64,000 nt of DNA, from the NCBI RefSeq assembly GCF_017643475.1, contig NZ_JAEPNI010000001.1, positions 186,001 through 250,000 of the forward strand, read 5' to 3'. Shown one piece after another: positions 9,855-18,828 of the stretch. Positions within the stretch are counted from its first letter, which is position 1, and each line of letters starts with the position of its first letter. This DNA comes from Maricaulis sp. (GTDB lineage Bacteria; Pseudomonadota; Alphaproteobacteria; Caulobacterales; Maricaulaceae). Both the position numbers and the translations under genes were made by a program. The notes under the pieces were generated by a model. The model saw nothing but the letters and a program-made list of their open reading frames with translations. It had not been told where the DNA came from and made no database searches.

Positions 9855-11204
9855 TCAGGCTTCGACAGGCTTTTTGCCTTCCTTTTCGGACCAGTCGATC
9901 TCGCCCTTGGCGGCGGCGGGTCCGAACATGATCAGGACAATCACCAAAACCCCGGCCGGAACCGCATAACTCGCGGTGATCAGGAAGAAGTGGAAATACC
10001 CGACGGCGTCCGCCAGAACGCCTGAGAAACCGGCGATGATCTTGTTCACGAAGGCGTAGGCCGAGGACAGGAGCGCGTACTGTGTCGCTGCATTCGCGGG
10101 ATCCGTCAGTGATGACAGATAGGCGATGAAGACCGTACCGACAAAGCCACCGGCGATATTGTCACCGACGATAGAGATGGCGATGCGCCAGGTATCTTCC
10201 GGGGTTCCGGTCAGGGCCAGCCAGGCATAGGCACCATTGGTCGCAAGTGTGATCAGCGCCCCAACCACCATCGCCTTGAGTACACCCATCCGGTACGCGA
10301 CCACGCCGCCGAGGAAACCGCCCGCGATTGTCGCGATAATGCCGGGTCCACTCTGGATTCCACCCACGACCGTGCCGGAATACCCAAGATCCGCGTATAG
10401 AGGGCTGGCCATGATGCCCATGGTGAAATCGCTCATCCGGTAAATCGTGATGAGGATGAAGACCGGCACTATCCAGTAACCCATGCGGGAGAAGAATTGC
10501 TTGAACGGATCGATAATGGCCGTCGTCACCCGCATGCCGAGGCTTTGCTCGGGCGGTGTCACCACCAATTCCTTGTTCGGTTCCTTCATGAACAGGATGA
10601 GGAAGGCACAAACGCCCATGGTTCCGGACATCACCGCAAACGAGATCGGCCAGGAGGTCTGATCCGCAATCGCGAGGCCGAAACCGGCAAACATGATCGC
10701 GCCGCGATAACCCATGACATAGGCCGCGGCCATGTTCGCCTGCTGCTCCGATTCCGCGGACTCGATGCGCCATGCATCGATCGCAATATCCAGTGTCGCT
10801 CCCGAATAGGCCAGGATCGCGGCGCCCGCGAGCGTGATCAGGAGCCCCTCGGACGGGCGCGAGAAACCGATGACAAGCAAGCCGATCATCGTCCCCGCTA
10901 TGGCGAGGACCATCCAGGAACGGCGGCGACCAAGCGACTTTGTCAGGAAGGGGATCGGCAGTTTATCGACCACCGGAGACCAGATCCATTTCAGCGTATA
11001 AGCGCCGGTGACCCAGTACATGAAACCGATCGTTGTCCGATCAATTCCCTCTGCTCGAAGCCAGAAGCTCAACTTCTGGAACACCATCATCAGCGGAAGA
11101 CCGGAGGCGAAGCCCAGGATCAGCATGGAGAGCATGATCGGCTTGCCATAGAGCTCGACGGTTTGCCGCCAAGACTTGCGCTGGGCAGTTACGGCATCGG
11201 ACAT
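9855..11204 (-). CDS. AmpG-family MFS permease (muropeptide-type transporter)
   Basis: A 449-residue major-facilitator protein with about 12 membrane spans. The N-terminal region LGFASGLPLMMVFQKLSFWL, then TIGFMYWVTGAYTLKWIWSP and the loop GRRRSW, is the arrangement of AmpG permeases. These import anhydro-muropeptides for cell-wall recycling. Substrate assignment is by family only: many Alphaproteobacteria have several AmpG paralogues and not all are shown to carry muropeptides. It starts at ATG 11204, 28 nt after the histidine kinase stop, so the two could share a transcript. Its stop directly abuts the maeB stop. Confidence 0.8.
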   Translation of the reverse strand: MSDAVTAQRKSWRQTVELYGKPIMLSMLILGFASGLPLMMVFQKLSFWLRAEGIDRTTIGFMYWVTGAYTLKWIWSPVVDKLPIPFLTKSLGRRRSWMVLAIAGTMIGLLVIGFSRPSEGLLITLAGAAILAYSGATLDIAIDAWRIESAESEQQANMAAAYVMGYRGAIMFAGFGLAIADQTSWPISFAVMSGTMGVCAFLILFMKEPNKELVVTPPEQSLGMRVTTAIIDPFKQFFSRMGYWIVPVFILITIYRMSDFTMGIMASPLYADLGYSGTVVGGIQSGPGIIATIAGGFLGGVVAYRMGVLKAMVVGALITLATNGAYAWLALTGTPEDTWRIAISIVGDNIAGGFVGTVFIAYLSSLTDPANAATQYALLSSAYAFVNKIIAGFSGVLADAVGYFHFFLITASYAVPAGVLVIVLIMFGPAAAKGEIDWSEKEGKKPVEA

Positions 11205-11231
11205 GTCCTTGAAACTCCGGTCGTCTGAAAT

Positions 11232-13091
11232 CTAACCCAAACTGGACCGTTTTTCCTTGTTGCACAAGCGCTTGAGGGTGTCGCCGAGGATTACCGGGTC
11301 GACAGGTTTGGTGAGGAATTCATCCATTCCCGCGTCCAGGCAGACCTTGCGATCCGCTTCAGTAGAATTGGCCGTCAGGGCGATCAGCGGGATGTCCCAG
11401 CCATTGGCGCGGGCCATGCGCGCGAGTTCCGGACCATCCATGCCGGGCATGCGCTGGTCCAGCAGGGCGGCGTCAAAGGACAGTTGTTCCAGCGCCTTGA
11501 GGGCAGCGGTGCCGCTCTCGACGACCTCGACCTCGGCGCCGAGCCGTTCCAGTGTCTTGCGCGCAATAAGGGCGTTGACCGGATCGTCCTCGGCGACCAG
11601 CACACGAAGCCTGTCCAGCTCGACCAGTTCCGGCTGAACCTGTGTCTTCACAATCCTGTCAGGGCGTCCGGTGATCTGTGCAATCAGGGTGGAGCGACGC
11701 AGGGGTTTGACGAACCAGCCGTCAATCGCTTCCGGCAATCCTTCAGCGATCCTGGATTTTTCCGCCGGCGTGACGAGCACCCAGGAATGCGCGGCGCTGG
11801 CCTCCACGACCCGGTCGAACCAGGCCCAGTCGATGAGCAGTTCGCGGCCCGAGGCCGCAGCAAGCCGGTTGGGATTATCAATGGCGAAACAATGCCCGCC
11901 CAGGGCTTCGATCTGGTCGACCAGAATGGACCGCATGGTCGGATCGGCCACAGCGACAGCCAGTTCACGGCCCGTGAGCGGTTGATCGGACACACAGCGC
12001 TCGACCGGCAATTCAAACGTGATCCAGAAGCGCGAGCCCTGACCCAGCTCGCTTTCCAGGCCCATGGCGGACCCCATGGCTTCAACCAGGCGGCGCACCA
12101 TGGCCAGGCCCAGGCCAGCGCCATCCTCCTTGCCCTCACGCTCGGCCGCACCGCGTTCGAATTCCTCGAAGAGCGCGGCCTGGTCATTCTCGGAAATGCC
12201 CGGGCCGGTATCACTGACGGCGATGGACAGGCGCGGCTTGCCGTCCGGGCAGGGCGCATTGGAGATGTCCAGGCGAACCCCACCCGTCTCGGTGAATTTC
12301 ACGGCATTGCCGATCAGGTTGAACAGGACCTGTTTGAGCCGCGCAGCGTCTCCCGTGATCTGCGCCGGCGCGTCGCGGGTGAAGACCGCGCCGATCTCCA
12401 GGCCCTTTTCATGAGCCTTGGGCGCCGCCAGCTCGATGATTTCGCGGACAAGATCCGCAACATCAATACTCTCGGGGCGCAGGTTCAGCTTGCCGGCCTC
12501 AAGGCGCGAGAGATCAAGAATGTCGTCGATCATCTCCAGCGCGTGTTCCGCCGAGGCGGAGAGCGAGCGCACATAATCTGCCTGGTCCGGCTGGAGCGGC
12601 GTTGTTTGCAGCAGGCGCGCAACACCGAGCGTCCCGGCCAGCGGCGTCCGCAGCTCGTGCGTAACGGCAGCAAAGAACATGTTCTTGGCGCGCTGGGAGG
12701 CTTCCAGATTGTCGTGGTGTTCGCGGCGGGCGGTGATATCGCGTCCGACCGAGATCACGCCGATACCGCCATCCATCTGGCGCTCATCCCACTCGATCCA
12801 CAAGGGACCGGTGCGCGTGCGCATCAACATTTCATAACGACGGGAGCCGTCTTCCTTGAGCGGCGGTGCGACGGAGAACCAGCGTCCGACCCAGTCGCCC
12901 GCATCGCCTCCGAAAGCCTCCAGGAAGGGCCGGTTCACGTGCAGGACCCGGCCATTGGAGCCGCGCATGAGCACCAGCTCGCCCATCGAGTCGAAGGCGG
13001 TCATCAGGAATGTGGTCAGCCCTGTCTCCACGCCGGATTTGGGGCGCGAAAACGGGGACCTTCCGGAATTGTCGGACGGTTTTTTTGTCAT
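11232..13091 (-). CDS. Soluble hybrid sensor histidine kinase (PAS-HisKA-HATPase-pseudoREC-REC)
   Basis: 619 residues with no membrane span. An N-terminal PAS region (about 30-130) precedes the HisKA box FFAAVTHELRTPLAGTL, whose His is the phospho-acceptor. The HATPase_c domain follows with NLIGNAVKFT (N box), SDTGPGIS (G1) and GAGLGLAMV (G2). Residues about 370-470 look like a receiver (VAVADPTMRSILVDQIE ... GWFVKPLRR) but lack the acidic pair and phospho-Asp, so I read it as a pseudo-receiver. The C-terminal receiver is intact: VLVAEDDPVN, LLDQRMPGMDG with the phospho-Asp in LLD, and FLTKP. No cognate regulator is adjacent, so partners are unknown. Confidence 0.9.
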   Translation of the reverse strand: MTKKPSDNSGRSPFSRPKSGVETGLTTFLMTAFDSMGELVLMRGSNGRVLHVNRPFLEAFGGDAGDWVGRWFSVAPPLKEDGSRRYEMLMRTRTGPLWIEWDERQMDGGIGVISVGRDITARREHHDNLEASQRAKNMFFAAVTHELRTPLAGTLGVARLLQTTPLQPDQADYVRSLSASAEHALEMIDDILDLSRLEAGKLNLRPESIDVADLVREIIELAAPKAHEKGLEIGAVFTRDAPAQITGDAARLKQVLFNLIGNAVKFTETGGVRLDISNAPCPDGKPRLSIAVSDTGPGISENDQAALFEEFERGAAEREGKEDGAGLGLAMVRRLVEAMGSAMGLESELGQGSRFWITFELPVERCVSDQPLTGRELAVAVADPTMRSILVDQIEALGGHCFAIDNPNRLAAASGRELLIDWAWFDRVVEASAAHSWVLVTPAEKSRIAEGLPEAIDGWFVKPLRRSTLIAQITGRPDRIVKTQVQPELVELDRLRVLVAEDDPVNALIARKTLERLGAEVEVVESGTAALKALEQLSFDAALLDQRMPGMDGPELARMARANGWDIPLIALTANSTEADRKVCLDAGMDEFLTKPVDPVILGDTLKRLCNKEKRSSLG

Positions 13092-13108
13092 GACCCATCC
13101 GGCCTAAC

Positions 13109-13174
13109 CTGTTTCGGGTTAACGAAGCGTCGTCAGCATCATGATTTCAGGTGCTTGCGGTGGAGGCGTTGGCC
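13109..13174. repeat. Diverged direct copy of the comM 3' end (left copy)
   Basis: These 66 bp align without gaps to 14212-14277, the end of comM plus its downstream flank, with 47 of 66 positions identical by my count. The best-kept blocks are TGCGGTGG, TTGGCC, TAACG and TCGTCA. This copy is no longer coding and sits between the histidine kinase start and the two-gene insert (13237-14177). Confidence 0.65.
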
Positions 13175-13236
13175 GGGTTTTTAATCTGGGTATGAGCAGC
13201 CAGGCCCCCAACGATCCACACTTAAGGCGAGATTCC

Positions 13237-13920
13237 TCAGACACTCGCTTCATCGGTTTCAAGCAATCGAACGTTGGAGGCGCCGAACCTCGATCCGAGT
13301 AGAGCGGCAAGTGCAGCGACTGGAACAGCGGAATCATCAACATCAAATTCGATACAAGTCGCCGAAACCTCAAACCCGACCACCTGTCCGCCATGCTTCT
13401 CCAAAAGGTCTTGAATCCTGTGTCCCAGCTCGAGATTCCCCGCCGGATCAGCTGACCCCGACAGATCGACCTCAATGCGTTTCACGGGCCGTTCGTACAC
13501 AGGGTTGATCGGAACGACGTCAGAGGACAGATGCTCCGGAACGATGTGCGCTCGCAACGCCTCCGCTAACCGTCCCAAAACTGGGTGCGCTTCCGACAGT
13601 TCAACACAGGCCTTGTGAAGCGCTCCTATAACAAGCCCCGCTCGTCGGCCCTCATCAGCCGCCATGAAATCGTTGAAATCAATTCTCTTGGATACACCAA
13701 GGTCTCGATCTTTTCGCTTCCAGTCGACAACCTCTTCATATTGCGGACTGTCTGCGGGAAACAGAATGATCGTCAAACTGAAGTAGTTAAGGGTCGGCTC
13801 TGTGAAGGAGGTTTGGGTGTCGTTCGTCGCGCGGGCAACCAAAGCCTCAGCTTCCTCAAAAGCTCGCTTCAAAGGCTCCCGGTGCTCAAACCGCGTTAGA
13901 GGAAAAAAGATGACACGCAT
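13237..13920 (-). CDS. Uncharacterised protein
   Basis: I do not recognise this protein. From the ATG at 13920 (MRVIFFPLTRFEHREPL) it has 227 residues. An upstream in-frame start at 13977 would add a Cys-rich tail of 19 residues that looks unlikely. No signal peptide or membrane span is visible. The C-terminal third (VKRIEVDLSGSADPAGNLELGHRIQDLL ... CIEFDVDD) has alternating beta/alpha character. Base composition is visibly less GC-rich than the flanking genes. Together with the next small gene it forms an insert between direct repeats derived from comM, which suggests horizontal gain. The function is unknown. Confidence 0.6.
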   Translation of the reverse strand: MRVIFFPLTRFEHREPLKRAFEEAEALVARATNDTQTSFTEPTLNYFSLTIILFPADSPQYEEVVDWKRKDRDLGVSKRIDFNDFMAADEGRRAGLVIGALHKACVELSEAHPVLGRLAEALRAHIVPEHLSSDVVPINPVYERPVKRIEVDLSGSADPAGNLELGHRIQDLLEKHGGQVVGFEVSATCIEFDVDDSAVPVAALAALLGSRFGASNVRLLETDEASV

Positions 13921-13994
13921 CAGCAAAGAACACTCATCGGGGCAAGCCTGTGAGTTACGGCGAAATACGCAAAACACATCTGTCTTTCACCGTG

Positions 13995-14177
13995 TTAGCG
14001 GCCGCTACGGGATGATCCTCTGGTCGCGGGCTTTTTAAACGTCAAATAGGCCGCCAATGGAGTAACAACCAATCCAGCAACAAGCCACCTCGCATCCGTT
14101 AGAATGCCCGCTCTTATTAGAAACACCGAACCAAACAATGGCGCAGCAACCAAGCACAGAATGAGAACACGCCTCAT
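13995..14177 (-). CDS. Small two-span membrane protein
   Basis: A 60-residue protein with two hydrophobic segments (VLILCLVAAPLFGSVFLI, about 4-21, and WLVAGLVVTPLAAYLTF, about 31-47) and a basic tail. The start at 14177 is supported by a very strong purine-rich ribosome binding site on the minus strand (GGAGGAGGGG at 14193-14184, 6 nt before ATG). It lies 17-74 nt upstream of the uncharacterised gene in the same direction, so they probably form one transcript. No function can be assigned. Confidence 0.6.
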   Translation of the reverse strand: MRRVLILCLVAAPLFGSVFLIRAGILTDARWLVAGLVVTPLAAYLTFKKPATRGSSRSGR

Positions 14178-14211
14178 TTTGGTTCCCCTCCTCCACTCAC
14201 TACACGTCTGA

Positions 14212-14277
14212 CGGTTTCAGGCTAACGTAGCATCGTCAAAGCCGATATTTCAAACATTTGCGGTGGCGGCATTGGCC
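14212..14277. repeat. comM 3' end, right copy of direct repeat
   Basis: Covers the last codons and stop of comM and about 38 bp downstream. It is 47/66 identical to 13109-13174. The two copies bracket about 1.04 kb that holds two genes. This copy is the functional one because it carries the real comM terminus. Confidence 0.65.
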
Positions 14278-15764
14278 AGAGCCCGGCGGCAGGCCAGCGC
14301 TTCGGCGATATGCACACGCCGCACGGCTTCCGATCCATCAAGATCGGCCACGGTCCGGGCGACCCTAAGGACACGGTGATAACTGCGCGCCGTCAGGCCC
14401 TGCATGGCGGCGGCCTGGTTGAGCAGATCCTGACCGGCCCGGTCCGGCTCGGCGACATGGTCGAGGCGGTCGGTTGGCAGCTGCGCATTTAGAAAACCGC
14501 GCTCAAGCTGGGCCTCACGGGCCTTGAGCACCCGGGCCGCAGCCTGCTGCGTTCCCTCCTCCGGCGGTGGCAGGGCCAGATCGGCCGGAGTGACCGGAGG
14601 AACGGTGATCTGGAGATCGATCCGGTCCAGCATCGGACCGGAAATCCGGGCCTGGTAGTCGATCGCGCAGCGCGGCCCGCGCTTGCAGGCCACACCATCC
14701 TCGCCACCCCCTCCGCACCGGCAGGGATTCATTGCTGCGATCAGCTGGAAACGGGCCGGATAGTTCACATGGGCATTGGCCCGCGCGACCGTGATGGCAC
14801 CGGTTTCCAGCGGCTGGCGCAGGCTGTCGAGCACCTGCGGATGAAACTCTGGCAATTCATCCAGGAACAGCACGCCGCGATGGGCGAGTGACGCTTCTCC
14901 CGGCTTGGCCTTGGTGCCACCACCCACCATCGCAGCCATCGAGGCGGAGTGGTGCGGCGACCGGAAGGGGCGATGCCGCGTCAGACTGCCCCGTTCGATC
15001 AACCCGGCAACGGAATGGATCATGGAGACGTCGAGCAATTCGTCCGCAGCCAAAGGCGGCAAAAGTCCCGGCAAGCGCTCCGCCATCATGGACTTTCCCG
15101 ACCCGGGCGGCCCAACCATCAACAGGTTGTGCCCGCCCGCTGCAGCGATTTCGAGGGCTCGTTTGGCGCTTTCCTGGCCTTTCACCTGACGCAGGTCCGG
15201 CTGATCCGTCGGTTCCAGCAATTCGCCCGGCGCCGGTCGCGCCAGCATCTGCGTGCCTTTGAAATGATTGATCAGCTGGATGATCGACGCGGGCGCCAGA
15301 ATGGCCAGCTCACCGCCCGCCCAGGCTGCTTCCGGGCCGCTGGCCTCGGGACAGATGAGTGCACGCCCCGCACTGCTGGCGGCCATCGCGGCCGGCAGGG
15401 CTCCCGGGGTCGGATTGATACTGGCGTCCACACCCAGCTCACCAAAGGCGAGATGTTCCTCCGCCACATCCTTGGGCACCACGCCGATCTCGGCGAGGAT
15501 GGCGATCGCAATCGGCAGGTCGAAATGCGAGCCTTCCTTGGGGCGGTCAGCGGGGGCGAGGTTCACGATCAGGCGCCGTGACGGCATGGACAGCCCCAGC
15601 GCGGAAAAGGCTGCGCGCACCCGCTCCCGGCTCTCGGCCACGGTTTTGTCACCCAGTCCAACAACAGAGAAAATGGGTTGAGAGCCACCGGCCAGCTGGA
15701 CCTGGACATCCACCAGCCGGGCTTCGGCACCTTCGAACGCGACTGTAAAGGTTCTGGACGCCAT
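14250..15764 (-). CDS. comM: YifB/ComM-family Mg-chelatase-like AAA+ ATPase
   Basis: 504 residues. ComM in naturally transformable bacteria is a hexameric helicase that promotes branch migration of incoming DNA. In other bacteria the role is less clear. Seen here: an N-terminal Lon-like fold (VGLGDKTVAESRERVRAA), Walker A MVGPPGSGKSMMAERL, Walker B VLFLDELPEF, the sensor region MNPCRCG with its Cys cluster, and the C-terminal Mg_chelatase_C domain ending RRALANAATANV. Length is normal. The 3' end is duplicated about 1.1 kb downstream (13109-13174), flanking an insert. Confidence 0.93.
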   Translation of the reverse strand: MASRTFTVAFEGAEARLVDVQVQLAGGSQPIFSVVGLGDKTVAESRERVRAAFSALGLSMPSRRLIVNLAPADRPKEGSHFDLPIAIAILAEIGVVPKDVAEEHLAFGELGVDASINPTPGALPAAMAASSAGRALICPEASGPEAAWAGGELAILAPASIIQLINHFKGTQMLARPAPGELLEPTDQPDLRQVKGQESAKRALEIAAAGGHNLLMVGPPGSGKSMMAERLPGLLPPLAADELLDVSMIHSVAGLIERGSLTRHRPFRSPHHSASMAAMVGGGTKAKPGEASLAHRGVLFLDELPEFHPQVLDSLRQPLETGAITVARANAHVNYPARFQLIAAMNPCRCGGGGEDGVACKRGPRCAIDYQARISGPMLDRIDLQITVPPVTPADLALPPPEEGTQQAAARVLKAREAQLERGFLNAQLPTDRLDHVAEPDRAGQDLLNQAAAMQGLTARSYHRVLRVARTVADLDGSEAVRRVHIAEALACRRALANAATANV

Positions 15765-15839
15765 GCCTTTCCTCCAGCCCTGTCGAGCCAGAGGAGTGCA
15801 TCACAATCACAGGTTACACGTCAAGCGTGTTTAAATCCG

Positions 15840-16784
15840 TCAGGACACTTTTTCGGAGACGACATCCCAGAAACGCGCGCAGGTATCGATACCGGAAAAG
15901 CGCTTGAGTTCCTGGACACCGGTCGGGGAGGTCACATTGATCTCGGTCAGCTTGCCGCCGATGACATCAATGCCGACCAGCACCAGGCCGCGCTCCTTCA
16001 GCATCGGACCAATCGCCGCGCAAATACGCAGATCATGCTCATCCAGATCGGACTGCTCGGCAACGCCGCCCACATGCATGTTCGATCGGGTCTCGCCCTT
16101 TTGCGGCACGCGATTGATCGCGCCAACCGGCTCGCCATCGATGAGCAGGACACGTTTGTCACCTGCAGACACGGCTGGCAGGAAGGCCTGCGTCACCAAG
16201 GGCTCGCGGGACTGCGCAAAGAACATTTCCAGCAGCGAGGCCAGATTGCCGTCACCCGGCTTGAGCCGGAACACGCCAGCACCACCGTTGCCATAGAGTG
16301 GCTTGATGATGATGTCCTCATACTTTTCCCGGAAAGCACGAATGGCTTTCTCGTCGCGACTGATCAGCGTCGGCGGGATAAGCTCGGGATAGTCCAGCGG
16401 AATGATCTTTTCCGGGCTGGACCGCACCCAGGCCGGATCGTTGAGCACAAGCGTCTTGCCCTTGAGGCCTTCAAGAATGTGCGCAGCTGTCTGGTAGGCC
16501 ATGTCGAAGGGCGGGTCCTGGCGCATCAGGATGACGTCTACATCCTCGGCCAGATCAAGCTCCAGCTCCTCACCCAGATCCGCATGGTCGCCTTGCACGT
16601 GTTTCACCGTGACCGGGCGGGCGCGGGCAACAATCCTGCCCTCGCGCCAGGACAGGTGGTCAGGCTGATAGACCCAGAGCGCCATGTCGCGCGCCTGGGC
16701 TTCTTCCATCAGGGCAAAGGTCGTGTCGGCATCAACATCAACCGTTTCAATCGGGTCCATCTGGACCGCTACGCGCAGGCTCAT
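15840..16784 (-). CDS. gshB: Glutathione synthetase
   Basis: Joins glycine to gamma-glutamylcysteine with ATP, the second step of glutathione synthesis. The product is 314 residues with the N-terminus MSLRVAVQMDPIETV, the region VLNDPAWVRSSPEK, the ATP-grasp motif IIKPLYGNGGAGVFRL and the Mg/ATP-binding VTSPTGVQEL near the end, all typical of bacterial GshB. I prefer the ATG at 16784, whose A is shared with the TGA of the upstream lipoprotein gene (TGATG). A TTG one codon earlier is possible. Coupling to the BON lipoprotein gene is therefore likely. Confidence 0.95.
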   Translation of the reverse strand: MSLRVAVQMDPIETVDVDADTTFALMEEAQARDMALWVYQPDHLSWREGRIVARARPVTVKHVQGDHADLGEELELDLAEDVDVILMRQDPPFDMAYQTAAHILEGLKGKTLVLNDPAWVRSSPEKIIPLDYPELIPPTLISRDEKAIRAFREKYEDIIIKPLYGNGGAGVFRLKPGDGNLASLLEMFFAQSREPLVTQAFLPAVSAGDKRVLLIDGEPVGAINRVPQKGETRSNMHVGGVAEQSDLDEHDLRICAAIGPMLKERGLVLVGIDVIGGKLTEINVTSPTGVQELKRFSGIDTCARFWDVVSEKVS

Positions 16785-17458
16785 CAATTACTCTCCGGTC
16801 CGCCGAGAAGTTCCGGCCCGGAGTTAGGATCGATTGCGTCCGGATCAAGGCTGGGATTGGGTTCACCCGCACATGCCGCCGCCCGGCGTTCACCACGCGC
16901 CGGCAGGCTGGAAGGCGTACCGGCGACCTGCACAAAGCTGATCACATCGGTGACGCCATCCACCAGGGCCGCATGCGAGCTCGCCCGCTCCAGCTCGGCC
17001 TGGGACCGGGCCAGGCCCAGCAGATAGACGGTGTGGCCATAGGTTTCGACGTTGAAATTGACGCTGCGGATATTCCGATCGGAAAGCAGTCGCGCCCGAA
17101 CCCGCTGGGTGATCCAGGCATCGCGTGTGCGATCGCGAAAACCCGCCGCCTGGCCGACATTGATCTCATTGGCGACCGCACGCACGGCCACAGACGACCA
17201 GGTCAGGCATTCCGCCATGCGCTTGTCATCCTCACGCGGCACGGTGCCGGTCAGAAGGGCGATCCCTTCGGTGACCTCGACATCCACGCCTTCCAGCGCG
17301 AAACCCTCGGTACGCAGCATCGCTGACTTGATCGACAGGGACGCATTGGCGTCATCGAGCTCGCGGCCGATGGATCGCTCCGGCTGGATCGTGGAACAGG
17401 CCGCAAGCAGCGACGTGGCCAGAATAAGCATGCTGGTCAGGCCTCGGCGAAGGCTCAT
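16784..17458 (-). CDS. BON-domain outer-envelope lipoprotein
   Basis: 224 residues. A signal peptide ends in a lipobox (LLAAC, Cys about 21), so it is a predicted lipoprotein. Two BON domains follow: about 43-110 (LEGVDVEVTEGIALLTGTVP) and about 120-190 (SVNFNVETYGHTVYLLGLA). The layout matches DolP/YraP- and OsmY-like proteins that act in outer-membrane integrity. The start is supported by AGGAGAG about 7 nt before ATG 17458. Upstream are yraN and rsmI, the neighbours often found with yraP-type genes. The C-terminal tail of about 35 residues is low complexity and Pro/Asp rich. Confidence 0.85.
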   Translation of the reverse strand: MSLRRGLTSMLILATSLLAACSTIQPERSIGRELDDANASLSIKSAMLRTEGFALEGVDVEVTEGIALLTGTVPREDDKRMAECLTWSSVAVRAVANEINVGQAAGFRDRTRDAWITQRVRARLLSDRNIRSVNFNVETYGHTVYLLGLARSQAELERASSHAALVDGVTDVISFVQVAGTPSSLPARGERRAAACAGEPNPSLDPDAIDPNSGPELLGGPESN

Positions 17459-17548
17459 GGGAGGTCTCTCCTGTCAATCTCGTGCGCCCCGAATCACATC
17501 AATACACCACGCATTCCCAAGCATCACCTTACACGCCGGAAATTCCTG

Positions 17549-17935
17549 TCACAGGAGATCGCGGGCGATATGCTCCTCCGGCTCCCAGGCCGCGCGTTCA
17601 TGACGGGGCCATTGCCAGGGCGCGACCAGGACCAGGTCATACCGCATGGCCAGGTGATGCAGGCTGGGACGACCAGACCGCCAGATCGTCGCCGCCCGGG
17701 TCAGACGCCGGGTCTGGTGAAAACTCAGCGCCTGGCGCGCCTCGTCCAGGCTCGCTCGTGCCTTCACCTCGATGAAGGCCAGCACATCGCCCCGACGCGC
17801 AACGAGGTCGATTTCACCGGCTGCGGTGCGGGCACGGTGGTCCAGCAGACGATAGCCCTTAAGGAACAGCACCAGCATGGCGAAATATTCGGCCCAGCGA
17901 CCGAAAGCCTCCGCGCGCTGGCGCCGCGCACTCAC
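17549..17935 (-). CDS. yraN: UPF0102 YraN-family putative endonuclease-fold protein
   Basis: 128 residues of the YraN family, which has a PD-(D/E)xK nuclease fold and no firmly assigned role. The conserved core is visible: AGEIDLVARRGDVLAFIEVKAR (E-I-D ... E-V-K), preceded by GRWAEYFAMLVLFLKGYRLL. The start is a GTG at 17935 whose GTGA overlaps the rsmI stop by 3-4 nt, so translation is coupled to rsmI. This rsmI-yraN pairing is widely conserved. Confidence 0.88.
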   Translation of the reverse strand: MSARRQRAEAFGRWAEYFAMLVLFLKGYRLLDHRARTAAGEIDLVARRGDVLAFIEVKARASLDEARQALSFHQTRRLTRAATIWRSGRPSLHHLAMRYDLVLVAPWQWPRHERAAWEPEEHIARDLL

Positions 17936-18828
17936 CGGCTCGCGTCTTTCAGCGCCAGCGCCCGGGCATAGACATCCCGGCGCGGCCAGCCGGATTGTTC
18001 GGCGACCAGGGCGGACGCGTCCTTGATCCGCATTTCGGCCAGGGCGATGGCCAGTGCCTTGTCGATCCGGTCCTGGTCCCAGCTGTCATCACTGGGCGGA
18101 CCGATGACGATGACGACTTCACCGCGTGGAGCGCCACTTTGCGCGAACTCGGCGGCAAGCTCAGCCAGCGTACCCCGGCGCGCTTCTTCATGCAGCTTGG
18201 TCAGTTCCCGGCAGACGGCACCCTGACGATCCCCGAAAATCCGGGCGGCACTGGCCAGACAGTCGGGCACCCGGGAAGCACCTTCATAGAAGACCAGGGT
18301 CGATTTCGCCGTGGCAAACCCCTCCATCCAGCTCTCGCGAGCGGATGTCTTGGGTGGCGGGAAGCCGGCGAAGGTGAAACTGTCCGTCGGCAGGCCAGCG
18401 ATGCACAGGGCGGACAAGACCGCCGAGGCCCCGGGGATTGCTATGACCTCATATCCGGCCTCGATCACATCGCGTGCGAGTTTGAAACCCGGATCGGAAA
18501 TCAGCGGAGTACCCGCATCCGAGACGAGGGCAATGCGCGCGCCTTCTTCCAGCCGCTCAAGAACGATCGGCCTTATCTTTTCCCCGTTATGGTCATGATA
18601 TGACTGCAGTCTGGCATCAATCTCATAGGCATCGAGAAGGCGCCGGGTAACCCGCGTATCCTCTGCCAGGACCAGGTCGGCGCCCGCCAGCACGTCCAGC
18701 GCGCGCAGGGTTATGTCACGCAGATTGCCGATCGGCGTCGAAACCACATAAAGCCCGGGCTCAAATGCTTGCCCGCTCGGGCCAGTCCGGCTAGCTTCGG
18801 GCTGTAATTTCCGGGGTGATCCAGTCAT
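17932..18828 (-). CDS. rsmI: 16S rRNA (cytidine(1402)-2'-O)-methyltransferase
   Basis: SAM-dependent methylation of C1402 in 16S rRNA at the ribosomal P site. The tetrapyrrole-methylase fold is clear: YVVSTPIGNLRDITLRAL, LVLAEDTRVTRRLL, YHDHNGE, ALVSDAGTPLISDPG and IPGASAVLSAL. I choose the ATG at 18828 (MTGSPRKLQPE, 298 aa). The frame runs on to 18969, but that stretch has no similarity to the family and lies inside the lpoA-like gene on the other strand. With this start the rsmI ATG and the lpoA-like ATG overlap in one palindromic CATG. Confidence 0.93.
   Translation of the reverse strand: MTGSPRKLQPEASRTGPSGQAFEPGLYVVSTPIGNLRDITLRALDVLAGADLVLAEDTRVTRRLLDAYEIDARLQSYHDHNGEKIRPIVLERLEEGARIALVSDAGTPLISDPGFKLARDVIEAGYEVIAIPGASAVLSALCIAGLPTDSFTFAGFPPPKTSARESWMEGFATAKSTLVFYEGASRVPDCLASAARIFGDRQGAVCRELTKLHEEARRGTLAELAAEFAQSGAPRGEVVIVIGPPSDDSWDQDRIDKALAIALAEMRIKDASALVAEQSGWPRRDVYARALALKDASR

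Noticed and set aside
15816-15830. ACACG-TCAAG-CGTGT hairpin between comM and gshB as a terminator
   Set aside because: The stem is only 5 bp and no T tract follows on the minus strand.
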